A DNA stretch of 64,000 nt from Arthrobacter sp. OV608 (GCA_900110595.1 FOEZ01000018.1:1-64000); one strand, 5' to 3'; positions 1 to 8,457 are shown, counted from the stretch's first letter. Made by a program: numbers and translations. Notes: generated by a model from the sequence alone, not told the origin.

Positions 1-228
1 GACCGCGCCTCCCGAAAAGGCAACAAAGTCCTCAAACGCACCCTCTACCTCTCAGCGTTCGCGGCCCTCAAAGACCCGCTCTCCCGCGCCTACTACGACC
101 GCAAACGAGCCGAAGGCAAACACCACAACCAAGCCCTCATCGCCCTCGCCCGACGCCGCTGCGACACCCTCTACGCCATGCTCCGCGACGGCACCGTTTA
201 CCAGGCCCAAACACCAACAGCAGCTTGA
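1..228 (+). CDS. IS110-family transposase, C-terminal part (runs in from the left edge)
   Basis: The open frame starts at base 1 without a start codon and ends in TGA, giving 75 residues. The segment beginning DRASRKGNKVLKRTLYLSAF, followed by a basic stretch with HHNQALIALARRR, is typical of the C-terminal Transposase_20 (IS116/IS110/IS902) domain, in which an RKGN/K-type motif and a conserved Ser-Ala-Phe lie near the end of the protein. The DEDD catalytic half lies outside the window, so it cannot be said whether the element is intact. The element ends somewhere before the aldehyde dehydrogenase stop codon about 60 bases downstream. IS110 elements lack clear terminal inverted repeats, and I could not define the boundary. 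Confidence 0.8.
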   Translation, partial: DRASRKGNKVLKRTLYLSAFAALKDPLSRAYYDRKRAEGKHHNQALIALARRRCDTLYAMLRDGTVYQAQTPTAA

Positions 229-291
229 CGAAGAACATAGGGACACTCTCAGTCGTAGCCGGAGTACCGGCAAACGCCGTAACGAGCGTTA

Positions 292-1743
292 CTAGGGGAG
301 GATGAGGTCGCCGTCCACGCGGCGCGGGATGCCCAGCGGGTTGCTGTCCACCAGCGCCGGGTGCAGGACCGACTCCGGTGCGTCCTGGTAGGCGACCGGA
401 CGCTGGAACCGGCGGACCGCCGTCGCGCCCACCGAGGTGAAGAGCGAGGTGGTGGCCGGGTAGGGGCCGCCGTGCTGCTGTGCCCAGTTGACGGCCACGC
501 CGGTGGGCCAGCCGTCGAAGAGCACGCGGCCTGCGAGTTCAGACAACTGCTCCACAAGCGCGGAAACGTCCTCCCCCGGCTGGGCGTGCACTGTGGCGGT
601 GAGACTGCCCGGTACCTTGGCCAGCACCGCCGACAGCTCCGCCCGGTCCGTGTATTCGATCAGCATGGTGGTGGGGCCGAAGCACTCTTCCAGCAGCTGC
701 CCGGGGTTTTCCTGAACCATCGCGGCGGTAGTGGAGAAGACCACCGGGGCTGCACCGTTGGCCACGGCGTCCTGGTCCACGGTGCCGCTGACAACCTCAA
801 CACCCTGCACCGATGCAAAGCTCCGCAAGCCGTCCGGGTAGGCCTCGGCAATACGGCTGGTGAGCATGCCCAGGGCCGGCTTGCCCTTGCTGGCCTCCGC
901 CACCTGTTCGGCGAAATCCGTTCCGGCCGGGATGAAGACCAGCCCGGGCTTGGTGCAGAACTGCCCGGCGCCCAGGGTGAAAGAGCCAGCGAGCCCTTCG
1001 GCCAGCGTGGCGGAGCGTTCTGCCAGCGCTGCCTCGGTGACCACCACCGGATTCAGGCTGCCCAGTTCGCCGTAGAACGGGATAGGCTCCGGGCGGGATG
1101 TTGCGAGGTCAAAAAGGGCACGGCCGCCGGGGATGGAGCCGGTGAAGCCAACGGCTTTGATGGCCGGATCCTGGACCAGGGCTGTTCCCACCTCGCGGCC
1201 GGATACCAAGGCGAAGATTCCTTCCGGCGCTCCGGCATTACGCAGTGCCTCAGCCACAATTTCAGCGGTCCGTTCCGAGAGGCGCAGGTGGCCGGAGTGG
1301 GCCTTGACGATCACGGAACAGCCCACGGCCAGCGCCGAGGCGGTGTCGCCGCCGGCTACAGAGAACGCGAACGGGAAGTTCGACGCCGAAAATACCGCCA
1401 CCGGCCCAATGGGCCGGAGGATACGGCGAAGGTCGGGCGTGGGTGGAGTGGCGTCCGGGTTGGCGTGGTCGATTACTGCTTCGAGGTAGGAGCCCTCGGT
1501 AATCACGCGGGCGAACAGGCGCAGCTGGCCGGTGGTCCTGGCCACTTCACCGGTGAGGCGGGTGGTGCCCAGGCTGGTCTCGGAATCGGCGATCTCCACC
1601 AGTTCGGCGGCGTTCGCGTCCAACGCATCAGCCACGGCGGTGAGCCAGCCGGCCCGCTGGGCATCGGAGGCAGCCGCCGAGATTTTGGCAGCGTCCGTGG
1701 CCGCGGCCGTCAGCTCGGACAGTGAGAGGGTTGCAGTTGTCAC
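292..1743 (-). CDS. NADP-type aldehyde dehydrogenase, probable 2-oxoglutarate semialdehyde (2,5-dioxopentanoate) dehydrogenase
   Basis: The 483-residue protein has the aldehyde dehydrogenase fold. The oxyanion Asn is in SNFPFAF (N122), the cofactor turn is GFTGSIPGGR (about 199-208), the general base is E226 in FYGELGSLNP, and the nucleophile is C263 in GAGQFCTKPG. The SNFPFAFSVAGGDTASAL and GQFCT(K)PG signatures match the subfamily that oxidises 2-oxoglutarate semialdehyde in sugar-acid breakdown. It is the last gene of a five-gene operon that also has a KdgD-type dehydratase, whose product is that semialdehyde, so the assignment rests on both motifs and context. The start is GTG with a weak ribosome site. 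The gap to the upstream enolase gene is 49 bases. Confidence 0.85.
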   Translation of the reverse strand: MTTATLSLSELTAAATDAAKISAAASDAQRAGWLTAVADALDANAAELVEIADSETSLGTTRLTGEVARTTGQLRLFARVITEGSYLEAVIDHANPDATPPTPDLRRILRPIGPVAVFSASNFPFAFSVAGGDTASALAVGCSVIVKAHSGHLRLSERTAEIVAEALRNAGAPEGIFALVSGREVGTALVQDPAIKAVGFTGSIPGGRALFDLATSRPEPIPFYGELGSLNPVVVTEAALAERSATLAEGLAGSFTLGAGQFCTKPGLVFIPAGTDFAEQVAEASKGKPALGMLTSRIAEAYPDGLRSFASVQGVEVVSGTVDQDAVANGAAPVVFSTTAAMVQENPGQLLEECFGPTTMLIEYTDRAELSAVLAKVPGSLTATVHAQPGEDVSALVEQLSELAGRVLFDGWPTGVAVNWAQQHGGPYPATTSLFTSVGATAVRRFQRPVAYQDAPESVLHPALVDSNPLGIPRRVDGDLILP

Positions 1744-1792
1744 GTCAGGTACCTGTTCTGTTGTGCGTTCTTCAGTGCGGCATGTCGCAAAT

Positions 1793-2896
1793 TTACGGTG
1801 CGTCCCGGAAACGGAAGCCGAGCCCCGGCTGGTCCCCGAGCGTCACCCGGCTGTTGCTGAACCGGACCGGCGACGGGCCGGCCAGGATCCCCAGCTGTTC
1901 AAAGGATGCCTCCTCCACGTCCTCCACCAGGGTGGGCTCCGCGAGCGTCAGCGCCAGCTGCCCGGACAGCTCCGGGAGCAGGTGCGGCATCACCTTGATG
2001 CTGTTGGTCCTGGCCAGCTCAACAATGCGCCGGAACGGGGTGATTCCTCCCACCCGGATGATGTTGGGCTGGATGATGTCCACCGCTTCCGCCTCAATAA
2101 AATCCCGGAAGCGGTAGATGGTGTGGAGGTTTTCACCCAGGGCGATCGGCACCGGCGAGTGCTTGCGGAGCCTCCGGTAGGCCCACAGGTCGTCCGCCCG
2201 GATGGGTTCCTCGAGCCACTCGAGACTGTATTCGGACAGGACATCGAGGGCCCGGAGCGTGGTGGGCAGGTCCCAGCGCTGGTTCGCATCGATCATCAGC
2301 TTCCTGCCCGGACCCAGGACGGAGCGGACGGCGGCCACTCGTTCGGCATCCTCGCGGATGTCCGGCTTGCCCACCTTGATCTTTACGGCATGATGGCCCG
2401 CGGCGACCCACCGTTCGGTCTGGGCCACCAACTCGTCGAGGCTGTAGTGCAGGTTTACCCCGGAGCCGTAGACCTCGGCGGACTCCTGCCGCTGACCAAG
2501 GAACCCGGTAACGGAGGTTCCGGCGCGGGTAGCCTGCAGGTCCCACAGGGCCAGGTCGACGCCGGCCATTGCAATAGTGGTCAGTCCCCCGCCGCCGGCC
2601 TCGTGCAGCCGTTTCCACAGTGCGTCCCAGACCACCTCGGGATTGGCGGGCAACCCGGCGACGAAAGGGGCGATGTCGTGGTCCAGCAGTGCCTTAACTG
2701 CCTGGGGTCCAATGGTGGGCGTCCAGGAAAAACCGTGCCCCGCGCCGCCGTCGTCCGTGTGGACCTGCGTGACGATGACGTGGTTCTCCGGCGCCTCCAC
2801 GCCCCAGCTGCGGCGCAGCGGAACGGTGATGAGCCGGGTGGACAGGCCCGTGATGCGCGGTACCGTGCGGACCGCTTCGGCAGCCAGGGCAGCCAT
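1793..2896 (-). CDS. Enolase-superfamily dehydratase/cycloisomerase (mandelate racemase subgroup), probable aldarate or aldarolactone enzyme
   Basis: The 367-residue protein has an N-terminal capping domain followed by a (beta/alpha)7-beta barrel. Visible active-site elements are the KxK pair K172/K174 (VKIKVGK), metal ligands D203 (DANQRW), E229 (LEEP) and E255 (GEN), and H305 (PHLL). At the position where the mandelate racemase His-Asp dyad normally has Asp (QPD...GG), this protein has Asn278 (QPNIIRVGGI). Genes of this subgroup next to KdgD act on galactarate, glucarate, talarate or galactarolactone. The exact substrate cannot be read from sequence. Its ATG overlaps the stop codon of the kdgD-like gene (TGATG), implying translational coupling. 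Confidence 0.78.
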   Translation of the reverse strand: MAALAAEAVRTVPRITGLSTRLITVPLRRSWGVEAPENHVIVTQVHTDDGGAGHGFSWTPTIGPQAVKALLDHDIAPFVAGLPANPEVVWDALWKRLHEAGGGGLTTIAMAGVDLALWDLQATRAGTSVTGFLGQRQESAEVYGSGVNLHYSLDELVAQTERWVAAGHHAVKIKVGKPDIREDAERVAAVRSVLGPGRKLMIDANQRWDLPTTLRALDVLSEYSLEWLEEPIRADDLWAYRRLRKHSPVPIALGENLHTIYRFRDFIEAEAVDIIQPNIIRVGGITPFRRIVELARTNSIKVMPHLLPELSGQLALTLAEPTLVEDVEEASFEQLGILAGPSPVRFSNSRVTLGDQPGLGFRFRDAP

Positions 2897-3801
2897 CAGC
2901 GGCCGGCCAGCTCGTAGCCCTTGGCGAGGATGGCCTTCAGTTGCACGAGCTGCTCTTCTGTGGGATCAACCAGCGGCGGGCGTACGGACCCGACAGGCAG
3001 GCCGGCCAGGCGCAGGCCTGCCTTAATGAGGGACACGCCGAAGCCCGGAGTCTGGTCGCGCAGGCGGACCAGCGGAGCGTAGAAGCCTTCCAGCAGTGCG
3101 TTGCGCCGCTCTTCGTCACCCGCAATGTAGGCGTCGTAGTAGGCCTTGGCGATTTCCGGTGCCATGGCGAATGCTGCAGACGAGTACAGCGGGATGCCAA
3201 GGCCGCGGTAGGCGCCCTGGGTCAGTTCGGCAGTCAGGAGGCCATTGAAGAAGGCGAAGTCTTCGCGCCCCGTCGCGCGGACCGCGGACACGATTTCCTG
3301 GGCGAGGCCCACGTCACCAAGGCCGTCCTTGAAGCCGATGACCTTGGGGTTGGCGGCCAGCCGCGCCATCGAGGCCGCGGTGAACTTGGCGTTGCCGCGG
3401 TGGTAGACGATCACCGGCAGACTGCTGGCGTCGGCCACCGCTTCGATGTACGCAACCAGCCCGTCGGTGGGCCCGGTGACCAGGTATGGCGGCAGCACCA
3501 GGAGGGCGTCAGCCCCGGCTTCTTCGGCAGCGCGGGCGGCAGCCAGGGCGTGGCCGAGAGGTCCGCCGGCTCCGGCAACCACCGGCACCTTTCCGGCAAC
3601 AACCTCGACGGCGGCCGTCACCACGGTGCGGACCTCCTCGATGCTGAGGGCATGGAACTCACCGGTGCCGCAGGCGGGGAAAACGCCTCCCGGCCCGAAA
3701 GGAAGGCGCGAGCTGATGTGCTCCTTGAGCAGTTCCACGTCCACGGCGCCTTCGGCCGTGAAGGGGGTGACGGGAAAGAACAGTACGCCGTCGAATTTCA
3801 T
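2896..3801 (-). CDS. kdgD: 5-dehydro-4-deoxyglucarate dehydratase (KdgD type, DHDPS/NAL superfamily)
   Basis: This 301-residue class I aldolase-like enzyme decarboxylates and dehydrates 5-dehydro-4-deoxy-D-glucarate to 2-oxoglutarate semialdehyde. It carries the family signature CGTGEF (44-49), the conserved Tyr133 in VIVYHRG and the Schiff-base Lys158 in VIGFKDG; the FKDGLGD context separates this group from dihydrodipicolinate synthases. The length is normal for the family. Its start overlaps the end of the upstream dehydrogenase gene (ATGA) and its stop overlaps the enolase start, so three genes are tightly coupled. The next enzyme, the semialdehyde dehydrogenase, is at the end of the same operon. 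Confidence 0.88.
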   Translation of the reverse strand: MKFDGVLFFPVTPFTAEGAVDVELLKEHISSRLPFGPGGVFPACGTGEFHALSIEEVRTVVTAAVEVVAGKVPVVAGAGGPLGHALAAARAAEEAGADALLVLPPYLVTGPTDGLVAYIEAVADASSLPVIVYHRGNAKFTAASMARLAANPKVIGFKDGLGDVGLAQEIVSAVRATGREDFAFFNGLLTAELTQGAYRGLGIPLYSSAAFAMAPEIAKAYYDAYIAGDEERRNALLEGFYAPLVRLRDQTPGFGVSLIKAGLRLAGLPVGSVRPPLVDPTEEQLVQLKAILAKGYELAGR

Positions 3802-4763
3802 GGTGTCTCCTTGGCTCCGCTGCCGGCGGTGACCAGCGCGGAGTTCTCGTCGTTGAGGGTGGGGTGGGACTTAAGTTCTGTGCGCCAGCTGCGCGTGGGC
3901 TGCCAGCCCAGGAGTTCCTGGGCTTTGGCGATGGAGAAGGCCGGGCTGGTGCCAGTCAGGCCTGCGCTGAGGGCTTCGCTTCCGGGCAGGAACCTGGGCA
4001 TCAGTTCAGCCAGGGGTGCCGTGGCCAGGGCGTCAGCGGCGCCCACGAAGAAGGTTTCCCCGTTGGGGATGGACGGCATCTTCGCCAGCAGCAGGTCAAG
4101 GAAGTCCGCCACGTCCCGGGCATCCACGTAGTTGAACAGCGCGGGTGCGGACAGCGCGGGATCGGCCAGCCGTTCGGCGACGGTGTGGCCCTGCTGGGTC
4201 GGCGCGCCTTCCCACTCCTCCGGAGAAATCACGTAGCAGGGGCGGAAGGCCGCATAGCGGATCTTCTCGCCCTGTGCCGCGGCGAACGCCTGCACCGTCT
4301 GCTCCGCGATGAGCTTGGACAGCGCGTACGCGTTCCACGGCTTCGGCGGCGTCCGCTCGTCCAGCGGGAACGACGGCGGCAGCCAGCCCGCCGGTGAGCC
4401 ATAGCCCAGCACCGTGGGGCTGCTGGCCGTCACGATCTTCGGGACGCCCACTTCCGTCGCTGCGCTGACCACGGCGAAGGCGAGCCGGGTGTTCGTGGCG
4501 AAAATGACGTCCTCTGGCGCGCTGAACGGTACGGCGATGGCCGCGAGGTGGATCACGGCGTCGGGCGTGGTTTCGCGGAGGAGGCGCAGCGCCTCGCCCG
4601 GGGCCAGGAGGTCTGCGGTTTCCTGCACCACCCCGGCCGGCAGCTGGTCAGCCGGAACGGCATCCCGGTCCACCGAAATCACGTGGTGGCCCTTTTCGGC
4701 GAGCCCGGCCACAACGCTGCGGCCCAGGCGGCCCGAGCCGCCAGTGACAAAAATCCTGCTCAT
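3798..4763 (-). CDS. NAD-dependent epimerase/dehydratase-family protein, possible uronate dehydrogenase
   Basis: This is a 321-residue extended short-chain dehydrogenase. The N-terminal Rossmann motif is TGGSGRLG (7-14), followed by an acidic residue at the end of strand 2 (VDRD), and the catalytic YxxxK is Y146-K150 (YALSK), with TASS near 112-115 supplying the catalytic Ser/Thr. The C-terminal LGWQPTRSW resembles sugar-nucleotide epimerases. In the Agrobacterium-type oxidative pathway the first step (uronate to aldarolactone) is done by a protein of this superfamily in the same kind of cluster, so uronate dehydrogenase is the favoured role. It is about 55 residues longer than the characterised enzymes, so another sugar oxidation or epimerisation remains possible. 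Confidence 0.6.
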   Translation of the reverse strand: MSRIFVTGGSGRLGRSVVAGLAEKGHHVISVDRDAVPADQLPAGVVQETADLLAPGEALRLLRETTPDAVIHLAAIAVPFSAPEDVIFATNTRLAFAVVSAATEVGVPKIVTASSPTVLGYGSPAGWLPPSFPLDERTPPKPWNAYALSKLIAEQTVQAFAAAQGEKIRYAAFRPCYVISPEEWEGAPTQQGHTVAERLADPALSAPALFNYVDARDVADFLDLLLAKMPSIPNGETFFVGAADALATAPLAELMPRFLPGSEALSAGLTGTSPAFSIAKAQELLGWQPTRSWRTELKSHPTLNDENSALVTAGSGAKETP

Positions 4764-4790
4764 GTTATTCCTTCGGGTCCGGTGCTGCGG

Positions 4791-6230
4791 TTACTTGCCG
4801 CGGCGGAGGTCGACGCCGAGATCCAGGTCCTCGATGCGTACGGGCAGGGAGGTTTCCAGGGAGCGGTTGCCGGCAATACCCACGGAGACCGAGCGGAGCC
4901 CGTCCAGGTAGCCGGACGGACGGCCCAGCGGGTCCTCGCCCGGGCCGTTGAAGAGGTCGGAGAGCAGGAGCTCGTCGCCGCCGCCGTGGCCGCCTTCGCC
5001 GTTGACGATCGGCACCTCGTAGGCTGCCTCCCAGTGGCGCTGGACCACCAGGCGTTCGCCGTTGCGGCGGATGGCGTCTTCTTCCTCGATGGGCGTTGCG
5101 CTGGGGTCAACCACCGTCTTTTTGTCCGTGCTGCTGGTGACCGCGGCGCGTTCCACAACCTCAAGCTCGGCCCGGCCTTCGGTGCCGTTGACGGCAACAC
5201 GGTAGCCCTCCCAAGGGCTGTGGGCGTTCAGGGAGTAGCTCAGGCGCGGCCCGCCCTGGTACTCCACTACCAGCGCGAGGTTGTCCTCGATGGTGATGCC
5301 GCCGGTGAAGACGTCCTGGTCGCGCCGGTAGCCGTCATAGTGCTCGTTGTCCAGGAAGAGGGCCTTGAGCCGCTCGTCCTCGCGCAGGTCCAGGGTGAAG
5401 GGATCCTTCTCCGCCGTCGCCGGGGCATCGGCGTCGGGAGTGCCGCGCTCCGGGCGGGGGCCCAGGCCGCGCTCGGCGGCGTTCTTGTCGCCGTAAAACT
5501 TGAGTCCGCCGGAGGCGAAGACCCGCTCGGGGACGTCGTCGATCCACCAGTTCACCAGGTCGAAGTGGTGCGAGGCCTTGTGGATGAGCAGACCCCCGGA
5601 GTTCTTCTTCTCACGGTGCCAGCGGCGGAAGTAGTCAGCGCCGTGAACCGTGTCCAGGACCCAGCTGAAGTCGATGGAGGTGACCTTGCCGATCACGCCG
5701 CTCTGGATGATTTCCTTCAGCGCACTGTTGCGCGGCGAGTAGCGGTAGTTGAAGGTAACCACCACGTTGCGGCCGGTCTCGTGCACGGCCTGGGTGATCC
5801 GACGGCAGCCCTCGGCGTCGATGGTGAGGGGCTTTTCGACGACGACGTCCGCTCCGGCGCGGAGGCCCTCCACGATGTAGTCAGCATGGGTGTAGTCAGG
5901 CGTGGTGACGATGACGCGGTCGATGTTGTTGGCCTGGATGAAGGCGGTGAGGTCTGCTGGATCAAAGGAGGCGACGGGTCCCGGCGCACCGAGTTCCTGG
6001 ATGAGCTGCTGGTAGAACTCCACCCGGCCCGGGTTCACGTCCGAGAATGCGACGAGTTCAGCGGTGTCGGCGTGCTTGCCGAAGATGGCCCGGATGTACA
6101 TCTCGGAGCGTCCGCCGGTGCCGATCAGCGCGATGCGGGCCTTCCCGCCATGTCCGGCGCCCAGGGCTGTGGTGGTGTCAGCGGCTGTTGCCGCTCCGGC
6201 AGCAGTACTGGACTCGGCTGTGTTGACCAT
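4791..6230 (-). CDS. Gfo/Idh/MocA-family oxidoreductase
   Basis: The 479-residue protein begins with an alanine-rich leader of about 30 residues, then the NAD(P)-binding GTGGRSE motif (about 36-42) and the EKP motif (VVEKPLTID) that marks this family. A long C-terminal alpha/beta domain includes WHREKKNSGGLLIHKASHHF, where the two histidines and lysine resemble the substrate pocket. These enzymes oxidise or reduce sugars, sugar acids or inositols. As the promoter-proximal gene of the uronate-type operon it may feed an oxidised or epimerised sugar acid into the pathway. The ATG has a GAAAGG ribosome site about 9 bases upstream. The substrate is not determined. Confidence 0.75.
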   Translation of the reverse strand: MVNTAESSTAAGAATAADTTTALGAGHGGKARIALIGTGGRSEMYIRAIFGKHADTAELVAFSDVNPGRVEFYQQLIQELGAPGPVASFDPADLTAFIQANNIDRVIVTTPDYTHADYIVEGLRAGADVVVEKPLTIDAEGCRRITQAVHETGRNVVVTFNYRYSPRNSALKEIIQSGVIGKVTSIDFSWVLDTVHGADYFRRWHREKKNSGGLLIHKASHHFDLVNWWIDDVPERVFASGGLKFYGDKNAAERGLGPRPERGTPDADAPATAEKDPFTLDLREDERLKALFLDNEHYDGYRRDQDVFTGGITIEDNLALVVEYQGGPRLSYSLNAHSPWEGYRVAVNGTEGRAELEVVERAAVTSSTDKKTVVDPSATPIEEEDAIRRNGERLVVQRHWEAAYEVPIVNGEGGHGGGDELLLSDLFNGPGEDPLGRPSGYLDGLRSVSVGIAGNRSLETSLPVRIEDLDLGVDLRRGK

Positions 6231-6606
6231 AAGGGTGCCTTTCGGAAGGTATTACCTGGCCGCGCCGGCGGCCTCTGACATTCAATCTGTGGCGCTCTGC
6301 TGCACCCGTCCAAGAAAGCGTTTTCTCAGATCACTAATAGATTTGTACCAACCGGAAGCGGTATCCGTCAACCATTATCAGCACTGAGAGAAAGCGTTTT
6401 CTAATCCTGTGGCCATCCCCGCTGGACTGGAGAGCAGAAAACTTGTGGGAAAACTTGGGAAAAGGTTAGAAATCGCTTTCCCGTTGCGTTATATGCTGGC
6501 AGTAGTCCGTCGGGCAAAGGCGGCAGGACCCTGCCACGGCAGCAGAAATACCATGGCAGCAGCACGCGCAGGGCTTCAGGCCCGCAGCGCCTAGGAAGGG
6601 ACCACA
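6231..6606. promoter_or_regulatory. Divergent control region with three LacI-type operators
   Basis: There is no gene in these 376 bases. The sequence AGAAAGCGTTTTCT occurs twice without change, at 6313-6326 and 6389-6402 (centres 76 bases apart). A related site in the opposite sense, GAAATCGCTTTC, lies at 6469-6480. All fit the GAAANCGNTTTC pattern of LacI-family operators. On the minus strand a TTGACG (6366-6371) and TACAAA (6342-6347) with 18-base spacing make a plausible promoter for the catabolic operon. One operator sits just downstream of it and the other just upstream, suitable for looping repression. The third site overlaps the presumed -35 region of the regulator gene (-10 like TTATAT at 6489-6494), suggesting autoregulation. 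Confidence 0.75.
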
Positions 6607-7641
6607 ATGGTCAGGAGATCGGCAACCGGCAGGATTGGCATCGCGGATGTTGCCGTGAAGGCTGGGGTTTCCCATGCCACCGTGTCCCGGGTCATGAACG
6701 GGAATTTCACCGTGGACCCGGATATCGCCGCCCGCGTCCGCGCGGCCGCTGCAGAACTGAAGTACCAGCCCAACCCGGTGGGCCGCAGTCTGGCACTGGG
6801 CAAGACCGACACCATCGGGATTGTGGTCCCGGACCTCGCGAACCCTACGTTCCAGGCAATCCTGCGCGGCCTGAGCCGGGCCGCCGCGCAGGACGGCTAC
6901 CGCGTACTCATCGCCGACTCCTTCGAAGTGTCCAGCGAAGAAGCCATCCTCGCCGGCGAGGCCCGCCGGCGCTGCGACGGCCTGGTGTTGTGTGCGCCCC
7001 GCATGACGGACGCCGAGCTGGAGGAGATTGCGCCCTCCCTGAACCCCTTGGTGCTGATCAACCGGACCACGGCGGCGCCGGATGTTCCCAGCCTGGTGGT
7101 GGACTACGGACAGGGCGTGCAGGACCTCGCCGAACACCTCGTGGACCTCGGACACACACGCCTGGCATTCCTTGCCGGGCCGCCGCGCAGCGCCTCCAAC
7201 GGCATGCGGCTCAAGGGCCTGGAAGCGTTTATGGCTGCCCATCCGCAGGTGGATGTCCGGATGCTTGAAGGCGGTTCCGACTTCGACACCGGACACGGTG
7301 CCGTGGACGCCGTGCTGGAAAGCGGCGCTACCGGGATCCTTGCCTTCAACGACTTGGTAGCCATGGGCCTGATGAGCGGGCTGCATGAGCGCGGGCTCGA
7401 TGTTCCGGGCGATATCTCCGTCACCGGCTTCGACGACATTCCGTTCGCCAAATACACCACCCCGGCCCTCACTACGGCAGCCGTTCCCATCACCGAGCTG
7501 GGTGAGCAGGCCTGGCACCAACTCCGCGCGCTGATCCGCAAAGAGCACAACGACGCTCCAGGCAGCCGGTACCAGCCGCGGCTCCAGGTCAGGGCCAGCA
7601 GCGGGCCGGCCAAGGCGCCGCGCTCAACGGTGCACGGCTAA
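6607..7641 (+). CDS. LacI-family transcriptional regulator of the uronate-type operon
   Basis: The 344-residue repressor has an N-terminal LacI helix-turn-helix (IADVAVKAGVSHATVSRVMN, about 11-30), a hinge helix with the PNPVGRSLALG pattern, and a periplasmic-binding-protein-like effector domain from about residue 65 (DTIGIVVPDLANPTF). It is transcribed divergently from the five-gene catabolic operon, with three matching operators between the two. The likely role is repression relieved by a sugar acid or an intermediate of the pathway. The ATG at 6607 is preceded by AGGAAGGG. The ligand cannot be inferred. Confidence 0.88.
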   Translation: MVRRSATGRIGIADVAVKAGVSHATVSRVMNGNFTVDPDIAARVRAAAAELKYQPNPVGRSLALGKTDTIGIVVPDLANPTFQAILRGLSRAAAQDGYRVLIADSFEVSSEEAILAGEARRRCDGLVLCAPRMTDAELEEIAPSLNPLVLINRTTAAPDVPSLVVDYGQGVQDLAEHLVDLGHTRLAFLAGPPRSASNGMRLKGLEAFMAAHPQVDVRMLEGGSDFDTGHGAVDAVLESGATGILAFNDLVAMGLMSGLHERGLDVPGDISVTGFDDIPFAKYTTPALTTAAVPITELGEQAWHQLRALIRKEHNDAPGSRYQPRLQVRASSGPAKAPRSTVHG

Positions 7642-7663
7642 CAGCCTGCTCCAAACCCCTGAA

Positions 7664-7722
7664 GTTTTGAGGCAGATATGCCGACTTGAACGGCATCCGA
7701 GTCTGCATATCTGCCTAAAAAC
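7664..7722. terminator. Bidirectional stem-loop terminator
   Basis: An inverted repeat of about 23 bases per arm with two or three mismatches has the core AGGCAGATATGC and its complement GCATATCTGCCT, separated by a 13-base loop. The 5' arm is preceded by TTTT and the 3' arm is followed by AAAAA read on the plus strand, so the outer ends pair as well. It lies between two genes that end towards each other (lacI-type and gntR-type) and would terminate transcription from both sides. Confidence 0.7.
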
Positions 7723-7729
7723 CCGATGG

Positions 7730-8440
7730 TCAGGGACGGGCCGGTACCGTACCTCCGGAGGCCACCCCCGCCTCCTTGTAGTAGCCCTCGATATGGGCGG
7801 CAACAAGCTTCCCCGCCCGTTCGCCGTCGTCACTCCGAACGGCGGCCAGGATGTTGTGGTGTTCCGCCCGAAGGCGGCCTGCCGTAGTGTCCCAGTCCGG
7901 CAGATTGGCCGTGAGCCGGGACGCGTAGCCGGTGATGGATTCGCGCAGGGAGCCCATCATCGCGCTGACCACGGCGTTGCCGGCAGCGTCCGCAAGGGCC
8001 AGGTGGAAACGGACATCCAGGGCCAGGAACTCATCCACGCCTACCGCGTCGCCATCCATCTCCTCCAGGAGCCTGGCGGCCCGCGCCAGCTCCGGCGAAT
8101 CCGCTCTGGCATGGGACACAGCCCAGGACTCGAGCAGCACGCGCGTTTCCACGATGTCCGCCACGGGCAGGTGCTGCGTGGCCACATGCAGCCGCAGGGC
8201 CGAGCCGAGTGCCGCCGTCGGATCCGAGATGACAACTGTCCCGGCGTCGGGGCCTGACCCAACTCCGGCCCGCACCACACCCATCGCCTCAAGGATCCTG
8301 ATGGCCTCGCGAACCGAGGTGCGGGACACCCGCAGCTGCTCGGCGAGCGAACGCTCTGCGGGCAGCCGTCCGCCCACTGCCAGGCGCCCCTCGGAAAGCT
8401 CGGTCTCAATCCAGGTGAGGACAAGTTGGTGGGTCTTCAT
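7730..8440 (-). CDS. GntR-family (FadR/FCD) regulator, probable LldR/LutR-type L-lactate regulator
   Basis: The protein has 236 residues from the ATG at 8440. The N-terminal winged helix includes RLPAERSLAEQLRVSRTSVR, and the C-terminal FCD domain carries the acidic/histidine metal-site pattern (D..H.....H.....H) within DVRFHLALADAAGN and AEHHNILAAV. It is divergent to the L-lactate dehydrogenase gene, with two palindromes of FadR-subfamily type between them. An earlier ATG at 8473 would add 11 residues but would place the start inside one of the operators, so the internal ATG is preferred. It most likely represses lldD in the absence of lactate. Confidence 0.82.
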   Translation of the reverse strand: MKTHQLVLTWIETELSEGRLAVGGRLPAERSLAEQLRVSRTSVREAIRILEAMGVVRAGVGSGPDAGTVVISDPTAALGSALRLHVATQHLPVADIVETRVLLESWAVSHARADSPELARAARLLEEMDGDAVGVDEFLALDVRFHLALADAAGNAVVSAMMGSLRESITGYASRLTANLPDWDTTAGRLRAEHHNILAAVRSDDGERAGKLVAAHIEGYYKEAGVASGGTVPARP

Positions 8441-8457
8441 GGAGCAATAGTAGTTGA

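Noticed and set aside
361..1725. Long plus-strand frame of 454 codons opposite the aldehyde dehydrogenase gene
   Set aside because: It is antisense to a gene with clear catalytic motifs, has no recognisable domain, and long shadow frames are expected in high-GC coding DNA.
4548..6278. 576-codon plus-strand frame opposite the Gfo/Idh gene
   Set aside because: Composition (runs of Val, Gly, Asp, His) and lack of motifs indicate a shadow of the minus-strand gene.
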